Positions 1 to 12,840 of a stretch of DNA of 64,000 bases are shown in pieces. Every line of letters begins with the position of its first letter. Positions within the stretch are counted from its first letter, which is position 1. The DNA is taken from the NCBI GenBank assembly GCA_012927625.1, contig JABBOV010000021.1, positions 36,218 to 100,217 on the forward strand, given 5' to 3'. Position numbers and translations under genes: made by a program. The notes beneath the pieces are model-generated. The model ran no database searches, had not been told where the DNA came from, and saw only the letters and a list, made by a program, of their open reading frames with translations. The stretch comes from Glaciimonas sp. (GTDB lineage: Bacteria > Pseudomonadota > Gammaproteobacteria > Burkholderiales > Burkholderiaceae_D).

Positions 1-1113
1 AGTTGGCTCATTCGGTTTGCCGACGGCCGGTTCGGGCGGAGCAAGTTTGCTGGATTGCTCGTTATTGTTGAGTTGCCATAACAGATTACTGGGCGAGTCC
101 GCATTCGACAAGCCTTCTTCCTGCGATATCTGGCCGCTTTTGATCATGTGCAGCAGGGTTTGCTCGAAAGTTTGCGAACCTGGCGACAGGCTTTGTTCAA
201 TTGCTTCCTTGATCTGCGTAATTTCCCCTTTCTCGATCAGCTCCGCCACATAGCGCGTATTGAGCATGACTTCGGTTGCTGCCAGACGTTTGCCGTCCGG
301 CGAGCGCACCAGCCGTTGCGAAATGATGGCGCGTAACGTCGATGCAATATCCAGCAAGAGAGCGGAGCGATTTTCGATCGGGTAAAAACTGATGATGCGG
401 TTCAATGCGTTGTAACTGTTATTCGCATGCAGCGTGGCCAATACCAGATGCCCTGATTGGGCATAAGCAAGGGCGGCCGACATGGTTTCCTTGTCGCGGA
501 TTTCGCCGATCAGGATGCAATCTGGGGCCTGCCGTAGCGAGTTTTTTAGCGCGATTTCCAGGCTAGCGGCATCGATGCCGATTTCCCTCTGGCTGACAAT
601 CGAACGCTTATTACTAAACAGAAATTCAATCGGATCTTCCAGCGTCAGGATATGTCCAGTGCGCAGCTCGTTACGGTAGTCCAGCATTGAGGCAATCGTA
701 GTCGACTTGCCGGAGCCGGTGGCGCCGACCATCAGGATTAGCCCGCGCTTGTCCATAATCAGTTCGGACAGGATGCTCGGCAGGCCAAGCGTGCCAAGCG
801 CCGGAATTTCATGCGGGATGAATCGCAACACCGCCGAGAAGGCGCCGCGCTGGCGAAACGCCGATAACCGGAAGCGCCCAACGTCAGTTACTGGAATACC
901 GATATTAAGCTCGTTTTCTTGCTCAAGCTTGCTCATGTCGGCAGCAGACAATACTTCGCCCAGCAGCGCCATGATGTGCTGCATGTTCATTTTCTGCTGA
1001 TTAATTGGTACCAGATTGCCCTGAATTTTCAGGTGGATCGGCGAATTAATGGCCAGAAACATGTCTGACGCACTTTTTTCTTTCATCAGGGAAAATAAAC
1101 GATCCATGCTCAT
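1..1113 (-). CDS. pilU: PilT/PilU-family type IV pilus retraction ATPase (partial, 3' end off window)
   Basis: A hexameric cytoplasmic ATPase of the PilT/PilU family, which powers pilus retraction in twitching motility. The frame is open from an ATG at 1113, preceded by GGAG, down to base 1, giving 371 codons; the stop lies outside the window. The family is usually about 370-380 residues, so little is missing. I read a Walker A GATGSGKST at residues 130-138, an Asp box (LEDPIEF, about 158-164), a Walker B region LIGEIRD (201-207) and a His box GHLVLATLHA (221-230). VLATLH with NNS, rather than PilT's FGTLHTT, points to PilU. The gene lies downstream of dapD on the same strand, a neighbourhood I recall from other Burkholderiales. 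PilT itself cannot be fully excluded. Confidence 0.88.
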   Translation of the reverse strand, partial: MSMDRLFSLMKEKSASDMFLAINSPIHLKIQGNLVPINQQKMNMQHIMALLGEVLSAADMSKLEQENELNIGIPVTDVGRFRLSAFRQRGAFSAVLRFIPHEIPALGTLGLPSILSELIMDKRGLILMVGATGSGKSTTIASMLDYRNELRTGHILTLEDPIEFLFSNKRSIVSQREIGIDAASLEIALKNSLRQAPDCILIGEIRDKETMSAALAYAQSGHLVLATLHANNSYNALNRIISFYPIENRSALLLDIASTLRAIISQRLVRSPDGKRLAATEVMLNTRYVAELIEKGEITQIKEAIEQSLSPGSQTFEQTLLHMIKSGQISQEEGLSNADSPSNLLWQLNNNEQSSKLAPPEPAVGKPNEPT

Positions 1114-1140
1114 TCTGCGCTCCCGATTTATTTGTTTAGG

Positions 1141-1207
1141 TAGGGCGGGTGAAACCCGCGCAGTTCGCAGTTTGATCGCAAAAACTGCGCGGGTTTCACC
1201 CGCACTA
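1141..1207. repeat. REP-type palindrome between dapD and pilU
   Basis: Two 25-base arms (1141-1165 and 1183-1207) are complementary except at one position, with a 17-base loop. Each arm itself contains a smaller palindrome, GCGGGTGAAACCCGC. The outer bases resemble the other palindromes in this window, which also end in a CACTAC motif. It may act as a bidirectional mRNA stabiliser or terminator; that role is inferred. Confidence 0.75.
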
Positions 1208-1295
1208 CTTGACTATAGTATATTTAAAAAGCGCAACAAATATATGCGAGGAATGCCATGAAAATTGCCATACCCCCTACCATGCAAGACACCTA

Positions 1296-2123
1296 TCAAG
1301 CTTCGCGCAGCAATTCATTGATGCCGGTCTTGGCCCGTGTTTTGGCGTCAACCCGCTTGACAATGACGGCGCAGTAGAGACTGTATTTGCCATCGGCGGA
1401 AGGCAGGTTGCCGGACACTACAACAGAGCCTGCAGGAATGCGGCCATAGCTGACTTCACCGGTGGCGCGGTCGTAAATCTTGGTCGATTGGCCGATATAC
1501 ACGCCCATCGAAATTACCGAGTTTTCCTCGACGATTACGCCTTCGACGATTTCCGAACGAGCGCCGATGAAGCAATTGTCTTCAATAATAGTTGGATTGG
1601 CTTGCATCGGTTCCAGCACGCCGCCGATACCGACGCCGCCGGACAGGTGGACGTTTTTGCCGATCTGGGCGCAGGAGCCGACGGTGGCCCAGGCATCGAC
1701 CATCGTGCCTTCATCGACATACGCGCCGATATTCACGAAAGATGGCATCAGCACCACATTCTTGCCCAGGAAGCAGCCGCGTCGCGCTACCGCCGGCGGC
1801 ACCACGCGAAAGCCGCCTTTGGCGAAGTCGTCCGCGCTGTAGTTGGCGAATTTGGTCGGCACCTTGTCGTAAAACTGCATGTGCGCACCGGATGGCATCG
1901 CAATATTGTCTTCCAGTCGGAACGATAGCAATACTGCCTTCTTGATCCACTGGTTGACGACCCATGCGCCACTGTCTTTTTGCGCAACCCGCAGGCTACC
2001 GTCGTTGAGTTGCTCAATGACGTGCGCAACGCTATCGCGGACTTCTGCCGGGGCAGAAGATGGTGAGAAGTCGGCGCGATTTTCCCACGCGGCATCGATA
2101 ATTTTCTGAAGTTGCTGGGTCAT
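1296..2123 (-). CDS. dapD: 2,3,4,5-tetrahydropyridine-2,6-dicarboxylate N-succinyltransferase
   Basis: Catalyses succinyl-CoA-dependent N-succinylation of tetrahydrodipicolinate in the succinylase branch of diaminopimelate/lysine synthesis. The 275-residue length is standard for DapD. The protein has an N-terminal helical region followed by a left-handed beta-helix rich in hexapeptide repeats (about residues 105-230, for example [20 protein letters not shown]). The start at 2123 begins [10 protein letters not shown], as in other DapD proteins, with a weak AAGAG upstream. dapC lies 48 bp upstream on the same strand, so the two consecutive pathway steps are probably co-transcribed. The dapC-dapD spacer is AT-rich with repeated TAATCAAT words. 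Nothing is abnormal in the protein. Confidence 0.97.
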   Translation of the reverse strand: MTQQLQKIIDAAWENRADFSPSSAPAEVRDSVAHVIEQLNDGSLRVAQKDSGAWVVNQWIKKAVLLSFRLEDNIAMPSGAHMQFYDKVPTKFANYSADDFAKGGFRVVPPAVARRGCFLGKNVVLMPSFVNIGAYVDEGTMVDAWATVGSCAQIGKNVHLSGGVGIGGVLEPMQANPTIIEDNCFIGARSEIVEGVIVEENSVISMGVYIGQSTKIYDRATGEVSYGRIPAGSVVVSGNLPSADGKYSLYCAVIVKRVDAKTRAKTGINELLREA

Positions 2124-2171
2124 TGGATTGCTCTTGTAGGTTAATAGTTAATCAATTGACTAATTGATGGG

Positions 2172-3386
2172 TTAATCAATGATATGCAGTTTTTGGGTGA
2201 ATGCGACGATGCGGCGCGCCGCTTCCAGGCATTCGGCCACCTCGGCCACCAGAGCCATGCGGATGCGGTTGCGACCCGGGTTGGCGCCGTGCGCCTCGCG
2301 GGCCAGATAGCTACCTGGCAAAACCGTCACATTATATTCGGCATACAGTTGCCGTGCGAATTCGACATCGGACAGTGCAGTGTGCCGGCTGACATCGGCC
2401 CACAGGTAAAAACCGGCATCAGGCAAATCGACATCCAGCACCGTTTGCAGCAGCGGCGTGACTTGCTGGAATTTTTGCTGGTACAGAATACGGTTTTCCA
2501 CCACATGAGCTTCGTCGTTCCAGGCTGCGATTGATGCGGCTTGAACTGACGGGCTCATTGCGCCGCCCTGATAGGTGCGGTACAGCAAAAATTTTTGCAT
2601 CAATTCAGCGTCACCGGCCACAAAGCCAGAGCGCATGCCGGGCACATTCGAGCGTTTCGACAGACTGGAAAATACGATCAGGCGCGGGAAACCGTTACGC
2701 CCCAATTGGTGCGCCGCTTCAAGTGCGCCCAGCGGCGCTTCCGCCTTGAAGTAAATTTCGGAATAGCACTCGTCAGCTGCAATGACAAAATCATAGCGGT
2801 CGGACAACTCGAACAGTTCCTTCCAGTCGTCTTGCGTGAGTACAGCGCCAGTCGGGTTGCCCGGCGAGCACACATACAGCAGTTGTACATGCTGCCAGAT
2901 GGCAGCCGGAACGCTTGCATAATCAGGGGCAAAATTGCGCGCCGGGTCGGAGTTGACGAAGTAGGGCTGGGCGCCGCACAGATACGCGGCACCTTCATAA
3001 ATCTGGTAAAACGGGTTCGGGCACACCACCAGCGCATCGTGTCGGGTCGGGTCGACCACGGTCTGCGCCAGCGCGAACAAGGCTTCGCGCGAACCGTTGA
3101 CCGGCAGTATCTGGTTGGCAGGGTCGAGCTTTGGCAAACGGTAGCGGCGTTCCAGCCAACCGGCGATCGCGCAGCGCAATGCGGCGCTGCCGGCGGTGCT
3201 GGGGTAACTCGCCAAGCCCGCCAGATTGTCCGTCAACGCTTGCCGGATGAAAGCCGGCGTGGCGTGCTTAGGTTCGCCAATGCCGAGGCTGATCGGATTG
3301 AACGCGGGATTCGGTGTGATACCTGTAAATAGCTGCCGCAGTTTCTCGAAAGGGTAGGGCTGGAGATTTTGTAGGAGTGGATTCAC
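2172..3386 (-). CDS. dapC: Succinyldiaminopimelate transaminase
   Basis: A PLP-dependent class I/II aminotransferase that makes N-succinyl-LL-2,6-diaminopimelate from the keto precursor, the step after DapD. The protein has 404 residues and begins MNPLLQNLQPYPFEKLRQLF, typical of proteobacterial DapC. The PLP lysine is most likely in SSLSKRSN (about residue 243), and the motif CSPGNPTGAVL around residue 173 is typical of fold-type I aminotransferases. It is divergent from smc across a 249-bp intergenic region, which should hold both promoters, and is followed by dapD. It could be called argD/aspC-like by weak homology, but the pairing with dapD settles the role. Confidence 0.93.
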   Translation of the reverse strand: MNPLLQNLQPYPFEKLRQLFTGITPNPAFNPISLGIGEPKHATPAFIRQALTDNLAGLASYPSTAGSAALRCAIAGWLERRYRLPKLDPANQILPVNGSREALFALAQTVVDPTRHDALVVCPNPFYQIYEGAAYLCGAQPYFVNSDPARNFAPDYASVPAAIWQHVQLLYVCSPGNPTGAVLTQDDWKELFELSDRYDFVIAADECYSEIYFKAEAPLGALEAAHQLGRNGFPRLIVFSSLSKRSNVPGMRSGFVAGDAELMQKFLLYRTYQGGAMSPSVQAASIAAWNDEAHVVENRILYQQKFQQVTPLLQTVLDVDLPDAGFYLWADVSRHTALSDVEFARQLYAEYNVTVLPGSYLAREAHGANPGRNRIRMALVAEVAECLEAARRIVAFTQKLHIID

Positions 3387-3635
3387 GGGACAAGTGGCAG
3401 TGATTGACTAGAATGAAATGATTTGCGCCTATAAAAGCCAAAACGGCATCGAGATATTATACTGGTCTACGCTTTGTTTGCGCTGCAGCAAGCAAGGCGC
3501 GAAATAGCCCTTAAAGTGTATTATTGCGGCTTTTCACAACATTTTGCGGCAGATTTTCCCTTGGTTTTAAGCGATAATTGCCAGCATGTATTTTTACACT
3601 ATTTTTTAACGATCAAGAGAAGAACTGCTCCCAAC

Positions 3636-6600
3636 GTGCGCCTATCTTCCATTAAATTATCAGGATTCAAGTCTTTTGTTGAGCCGACGCATTTTCAAGT
3701 GCCGGGGCAACTGGTCGGTGTGGTCGGGCCGAATGGCTGCGGTAAATCCAATATCATCGATGCGGTGCGCTGGGTTCTGGGCGAATCCAAGGCTTCCGAG
3801 TTGCGCGGCGAGTCGATGCAGGATGTTATTTTCAACGGCTCGACGCACCGCAAACCGGCTGGTCGCGCTTCGGTTGAGCTGCTATTTGACAATGCCAACG
3901 GGCGCGCCTCCGGCGCTTGGGGGCAATATGCGGAAATCGCGGTAAAGCGCACACTCACACGCGACGGCAACTCCAACTATTACATCAATAACCAGGTAGT
4001 GCGGCGGCGCGATATCCAGGATATTTTCATGGGTACCGGCCTGGGGCCGCGTGCTTACGCCATCATCGGCCAAGGCATGATCTCCCGCATCATTGAAGCG
4101 CGCCCGGAAGAGTTACGGATTTTTCTCGAAGAAGCCGCCGGCGTATCCAAATACAAGGAGCGCCGCCGCGAAACCGAAAACCGCTTGCAGGACACGCGCG
4201 AGAACTTGCTCCGGCTTGAGGATATCCTGCGCGAACTGAATACCAACCTGGAAAAGCTGGAGGCCCAAGCGGCAGTGGCGCAAAAATTTCGCCAAATGCA
4301 AGCCGATCAGGATGAGAAGCAGAAATTGCTCTGGCTGTTGCGCAAGAACGAAGCGCAGATCGAGCAGCAAAAATATTTCCGCGACAGTGAACAGGCGCAA
4401 ACCGATCTGGAACAGCACACCGCCCAGTTGCGCCACAGCGAACTGGAACTGGAGCAGATGCGCCAGACCCATTACGCTATGGGCGACCACATGCATCAGG
4501 CGCAAGGCGCGCTATACCAGACCAATGCCGAGATCGGCAGCCTGGAAGCGCAAATCAAATTTGTCATCGAGTCGCGCAATCGCTTGCAAAATCAGCTGGC
4601 CGCCTTGACTGCACAGCGCGATCAATGGCAGCGTCAAAGCCGGCAAAATCAGGAGCAGTTTGCCGAGGCCGAATTCAGTCTGGAAGAGCAAGGCGCTCTG
4701 GTCGAGCATGCAGAGCAAACGTTGCAACTGGCCAGCGACAAGCTGCCCCAGCTGGAACAGGCCTGGCGCACCGCGCAAGACAGCACCACCGAATCGCGCG
4801 GCAAGATCATGCAGGCACAGCAACAAATTGAGCTGGAGTCGGCGCATCAGCGCAATGCGTCGAACATCCTGAACGGGCTGACAGTGCGCCGCGAACGGCT
4901 GTCGCACGAGAAAAACGGTTTGCAAATGCCGGACAACGCGCATCTTGCCAACCTGAAAATGCAGCTGGAAGAACAGCAGGCGACGCTGGAAGAAGCTGCG
5001 CTGCAGCTGGAAATTGCCCAAGAGCAGCAGCCGGCGCTGGAACTGGAGCGCAGCAATGCGCAGCAGCAAGTCAATCTGGAGGCCGCCAGCAACGCGCAAC
5101 TGGAAGCGCGTCTGCAAGCGCTTAAGCAATTGCAGGAAAAGATCCAGACCCAAGGTAAGGTACAGCCCTGGCTCGACAAGCACGAGTTAGGCAATTTACC
5201 GCGCCTATGGCAAAAAATGCAAATCGAGCAGGGTTGGGAAACTGCGCTGGAAGCAATATTGCGCGAGCGTACTTCAGCGCTGGAAGTGTCGAATCTGGAC
5301 TGGGCCAAGGCTTTTTTCAGCGATGTGCCGCCGGCTAAACTGGCGTTGTTTTCGCTTAGTGCAGCGCCACACACCGAAGTTGCGCTGGCTGGATTGAAGC
5401 CGCTATTGAGCTTTTTGAAACTCAATGACCCTGGCTTGCGGGCGCTGCTGCAGGATTGGCTGCATGGCGTTTTTGTGGCTGAAGATGCCGCCAGTGCTTT
5501 TTCACAACGCAACAATTTGCCGTTAGGCGGCTGCTTCGTGACCCGGCAAGGGCATGTGGTCGGACGCGCCGGAGTGCGGTTTTACGCTGCCGACTCTGAA
5601 CAGGACGGCATGTTGGCGCGCCAGCACGAAATAGAAAACCTCGGCAAGCAGGTACGCGCACAACAATTGCTGGCGGAACAGGCCAAGTCGCGTTCGGTGC
5701 GGGCCGAGGCGGCGCTGTCGCAAGCTGCCAGGCAATTGCAGGACAGCCGCCAGGGTGTCGGCAGCCTGACGCAAGCAGTACACGGCTTGCAGATGGAAGT
5801 GGTTAAATTGTCCGAAGTGGAGGAGCGTTTCAACCAGCGTAGCGGACAAATTGTCGGCGATCTGGCTGAAATTGCCGGGCAGGAAGCCGAACAGCAACAG
5901 ATTCGGGATGAATCCGAAGCCTGTTTTGAAGAACTGGATGCCGCTCTGGCAGAGTTGCAAGCCGCGCATGAGGATGGACAGACCGCATATCTGGAAAAAG
6001 AGTTGCAATTGGCGGACGCCCGGCAGCGCTTGCGTGAGCTGGAACGGGCCGCGCAGGATGCGGTATTCGCCGAAAAATCGCAGCGCAGCAAGATGGATGA
6101 GCTTAAACGCAATATTGCCACCGCGCTGGAGCAATCGTCGCAACTGGCGGTGACTATGCAGCAAGGTACGCTGGAACTGGAAACCCTGGACCATCAGACT
6201 ACCGACGCCGGCTTGCAAACCCTGCTGGAACAACGCAGCGGGCAGGAACGCGCGTTATCGGACGCACGCCATGAACTCGATCAGATCAGCCAAAAACTGC
6301 GTCATCTGGAAGATGCGCGCACACAAGCCGAGCGCGACCTGCAGCCGCAACGCGACAAAATCATGGAGCTGCAACTAAAAGAACAGGCTGCGCGCCTGAA
6401 TTACGAGCAATTCGCGCAGCAATTGCAAGAGGCCGATGCCGATGAGGCTGCCTTGAGCGCTAAACTGCATGCCGATCTGCGGCCGTCTTACCTGCAAGGC
6501 GAAGTTACGCGGCTAGCCAATGCCATCGCCGGCCTGGGCGCGGTCAATCTGGCCGCACTGGACGAGCTGTCGCAGGCATCTGAGCGCAAGACTTTCCTGG

Positions 6601-7156
6601 ATGCGCAGAATGCCGATCTGACTGAGGCCATAAATACCTTGGAAGATGCGATTCGCCGCATCGATAAGGAAACCCGCGAGCTATTGCAGGAGACGTTCAA
6701 CCAGGTCAATACCCATTTTGCCGAACTGTTTCCGATTCTGTTCGGCGGCGGTCAAGCCAAATTGATGATGACCGGCGATGAAATTCTCGATTCCGGCGTG
6801 ATGGTGATGGCCCAGCCGCCCGGCAAGAAAAATGCAACAATTCACCTTCTTTCCGGCGGTGAAAAGGCTTTAACAGCAACGGCGCTGGTGTTTTCCATGT
6901 TCCAACTCAATCCAGCTCCATTTTGCCTGCTCGACGAAGTCGATGCGCCACTGGACGATTCGAATACCGAGCGCTTTTGTAATATGGTTAAGCGCATGTC
7001 TTCGAAAACCCAGTTTTTATTTATTTCGCATAACAAGATCGCGATGGAAATGGCACAACAATTGATCGGCGTTACGATGCAGGAACAAGGGGTATCCCGT
7101 ATTGTGGCGGTGGACATGCAGTCCGCAGCTAATTTCGCTTTAGAGGGCCAAGCCGC

Positions 7157-7160
<4 letters not shown>
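3636..7160 (+). CDS. smc: Chromosome segregation protein SMC
   Basis: Structural maintenance of chromosomes ATPase that compacts and resolves replicated origins together with ScpA/ScpB. I chose the GTG at 3636 (AAGAGAAG upstream), because the protein then begins VRLSSIKLSGFKSF, the conserved SMC N-terminus; the frame is open upstream to 3474, but that extension is not SMC-like. The product is 1174 residues. Walker A GPNGCGKS is at 31-38, long Gln/Glu-rich coiled coils flank a hinge at about 510-650, and the C-terminal head has the signature LLSGGEKALTATAL and the Walker B segment LLDEVDAPLDD. The stop overlaps zipA by 4 bases (ATGA), so translation of the two is coupled. Confidence 0.96.
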
Positions 7161-10377
<3,217 letters not shown>

Positions 10378-10405
10378 CCGTAATTAGGGCAACCATAAAA
10401 AAAAT

Positions 10406-11284
10406 ATGAAAAAAATCCGAAAAGCTGTTTTTCCGGTAGCCGGCCTGGGTAGCCGTTTTTTGCCAGCCACCAAGGCCCAACCGAAAGAGATGTTGCCGAT
10501 TGTCGACAAGCCCTTGATCCAGTATGCAGTCGAGGAAGCGGCGGCGGCCGGCATCACCGACATGGTCTTCATCACCGGGCGCAACAAGCGCGCTATCGAA
10601 GACCATTTCGACAAGGCCTATGAAATGGAGGCTGAACTGGAGGCTGCCGGCAAGGAAGAATTGCTGGCATTGGTGCGCAGCGTGATTCCACCCCATATCC
10701 ATTGCATCTTCATCCGTCAGCCGGCACCGCTGGGGCTGGGGCATGCGGTGCTGTGCGCCCGCCCGGTGATCGGCGATGAACCGTTTGCCGTGTTGCTAGC
10801 CGATGACCTGATGGATCCCGATAGTGGGCAGCTGCCGGTGATGGCGCAAATGACGCAGCTCTTTGAAGCCGAGCAAGCCAGCATCATCGCGGTGCAAAAT
10901 GTGCCGCGCGCCTTGACGCGGCAATACGGTATCGTCAGCAGTACGCCGTACAGGGAACGCTTGGAGCGCATGCGCGGCATCATTGAAAAGCCCTCACCTG
11001 AGAATGCGCCGTCGACGCTTGCCGTCAGTGGGCGCTATGTATTATCGAACCGGATCTTTGATTTCCTGGAGCTCCAGGGCAAAGGTCAGGGCGGTGAGAT
11101 TCAATTAACCGATGCGATCGCCCAATTATTGCAAAGCGATCCGGTGTATGCCTACCGTTACGCTGCTACTTGCTATGATTGCGGTTCCAAATTGGGTTAC
11201 TTGCAAGCCAGCGTCGCATTGGGTTTGAAGCATCCTGAAACCGGCGCGGCGTTTGCCGGCTATCTGCGCAGTCTTTCATTTTGA
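10406..11284 (+). CDS. galU: UTP-glucose-1-phosphate uridylyltransferase
   Basis: Makes UDP-glucose from UTP and glucose-1-phosphate for surface polysaccharide and trehalose synthesis. 292 residues, the usual size. The nucleotide-binding N-terminus reads [20 protein letters not shown] at about residues 7-26, followed by [13 protein letters not shown]; the sugar-nucleotide segment [10 protein letters not shown] is near residue 197. It lies 28 bp after ligA on the same strand, possibly co-transcribed, and 16 bp before def. No abnormal residues seen. Confidence 0.95.
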   Translation: MKKIRKAVFPVAGLGSRFLPATKAQPKEMLPIVDKPLIQYAVEEAAAAGITDMVFITGRNKRAIEDHFDKAYEMEAELEAAGKEELLALVRSVIPPHIHCIFIRQPAPLGLGHAVLCARPVIGDEPFAVLLADDLMDPDSGQLPVMAQMTQLFEAEQASIIAVQNVPRALTRQYGIVSSTPYRERLERMRGIIEKPSPENAPSTLAVSGRYVLSNRIFDFLELQGKGQGGEIQLTDAIAQLLQSDPVYAYRYAATCYDCGSKLGYLQASVALGLKHPETGAAFAGYLRSLSF

Positions 11285-11300
11285 GGGAGATAAAGTCAGC

Positions 11301-11834
11301 ATGATCCGGCCAATTCTAAAAATGGGCGACCCAAGGTTGCTGCGCCATGCGGAGCCGGTGACGGACTTTGCCAATCCTGCACTGGCGGAATTGATTGCAG
11401 ATATGTTCGACACCATGCATGCGGTCGAAGGCGTCGGACTCGCTGCGCCGCAGATCGGGGTTAACCTGCAACTGGTCATCTTCGGCTTTGGGAAAAATGC
11501 CCGCTACCCGGATGCGCCGGCCGTACCGGAAACGATTTTGATCAATCCGCAACTGACGCCGCTATCGCAAGAAACTGAGGACGGCTGGGAGGGTTGCCTG
11601 TCGGTGCCGGGTCTGCGTGGCCTGGTGCCGCGCTGGAAGCTGCTGCATTACGAAGGCATGGATCAGTTCGGCAATCGCATCAGCCGCGATGTGGAAGACT
11701 TCCATGCTCGCGTGGTGCAGCATGAAGTTGACCACCTGGAAGGCATTCTGTACCCAATCCGTATCAAGGACATGACGCAGTTCGGTTATGTGGATGTGCT
11801 GTTTCCTGAGCTGGAAGCGGATAGCGACGAATGA
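11301..11834 (+). CDS. def: Peptide deformylase
   Basis: Metalloenzyme that removes the N-formyl group from nascent proteins. The start is the ATG at 11301, which follows GAGGGAGA by a good spacing; the frame is open further upstream into galU, but the family N-terminus [12 protein letters not shown] begins here. 177 residues. All three motifs are present: GVGLAAPQ (44-51), EGCLS (97-101, metal ligand Cys99) and HEVDH (141-145, metal ligands His141 and His145, catalytic Glu142). Insertion residues between motifs 1 and 2 are slightly longer than in E. coli Def. Not next to fmt, so this may be one of two deformylases in the genome. Confidence 0.95.
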   Translation: MIRPILKMGDPRLLRHAEPVTDFANPALAELIADMFDTMHAVEGVGLAAPQIGVNLQLVIFGFGKNARYPDAPAVPETILINPQLTPLSQETEDGWEGCLSVPGLRGLVPRWKLLHYEGMDQFGNRISRDVEDFHARVVQHEVDHLEGILYPIRIKDMTQFGYVDVLFPELEADSDE

Positions 11835-12029
11835 TTATGTTTGAGAGCGGCTGCCGGCGATTGCAGAAAATTTTCTGGTCGTGTTTGATGTGATATCTAT
11901 ACTGCTATTGGTATTTTTAAATGCTGCATATAAAATATGCGGAAAGTATAGTGTTTTTTGTGATACTCCTAGTTATTTTTGGATCGATAAATAATCTGCG
12001 CGCACTGTACGAAGGTGCGAAACGATCTC

Positions 12030-12776
12030 TCAGAAGCGCTCGTCGGCCCGCAAATAACGCCATTCTCCGGTTGGCAAGTCGCCTAGTTTGACATTGCCAA
12101 TCCGTACCCGCTTCAGGCCCAGTACCTCCAACCCGACGATGTCGCACATGCGGCGGATCTGTCTTTTTTTGCCTTCGCGCAGCGTAAAACTGAGCTGATC
12201 TTCGTTTTGCCACTTCACCTTGGCCGGCAGCAAAGGTTTGCCGTCGAGCATAAGGCCATGATTGAGACGTTTTAGCTGATCCTCGGGCAATTTCCCCGGT
12301 TTGCCGTATTTCACCCTGACCAGATATTCCTTCTCGACGCTGGTGTCGGAGCCGATCAAATGTTTGGCGATGCGGCCATCTTGCGTCAAGACCAGCAGTC
12401 CTACTGAATCAATGTCGAGCCGTCCGGCGGCCACCAGGCTGCGCAATTGGGTTGGGTGGAATTTTTCCGGTGCCGCGTCTTCTTGCCATCGCGTGTCAGC
12501 TTTCACCAGCGCGATCGCAGGCGTATAACCATCTTCAGCCTGACCGCTGACATAGCCCATCGGCTTGTTGATCAGTATCGTGACGCGTTTCGATTGTTCG
12601 GCACTGGCTTGGCGTTCGACCGTGATTTTCTGGCCAGGCAAAACTTTGCTTCCCAGTACCGAGACGACTGCGCCGTCGACGCGAACCCAGCCGCGTTCAA
12701 TCCATTCGTCGGCTTCGCGCCGCGAGCAAAGACCTAATTCAGACATGCGTTTGGATAAACGAAGGGGTTCAGACAT
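12030..12776 (-). CDS. RsuA/RluF-family rRNA pseudouridine synthase
   Basis: Isomerises a specific uridine in rRNA to pseudouridine. I chose the ATG at 12776, so that the protein begins MSEPLRLSKRMSELGLCSRR with the S4 RNA-binding domain at its N-terminus; an in-frame extension to 12896 would overlap the end of glnD and adds nothing S4-like. 248 residues. The catalytic motif GRLDIDSVGLLVLTQDG around residues 118-134 carries the expected Asp (GRLD). The sequence is closer to RluF than to RsuA or RluB by eye, but I cannot assign the target uridine. Transcribed after glnD, with a 64-bp gap. Confidence 0.88.
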   Translation of the reverse strand: MSEPLRLSKRMSELGLCSRREADEWIERGWVRVDGAVVSVLGSKVLPGQKITVERQASAEQSKRVTILINKPMGYVSGQAEDGYTPAIALVKADTRWQEDAAPEKFHPTQLRSLVAAGRLDIDSVGLLVLTQDGRIAKHLIGSDTSVEKEYLVRVKYGKPGKLPEDQLKRLNHGLMLDGKPLLPAKVKWQNEDQLSFTLREGKKRQIRRMCDIVGLEVLGLKRVRIGNVKLGDLPTGEWRYLRADERF

Positions 12777-12840
12777 GGCGATAAATTTTAATGTGGGTGC
12801 GAGATTGCAGAAGACGAAAGCTCCGATCGGAGGGGCGCAA

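Noticed and set aside
4512..5183. Leu/Gln-rich minus-strand frames inside smc (also 5523-6233)
   Set aside because: These are antisense images of the coiled-coil coding region, which is rich in CTG and CAG codons.
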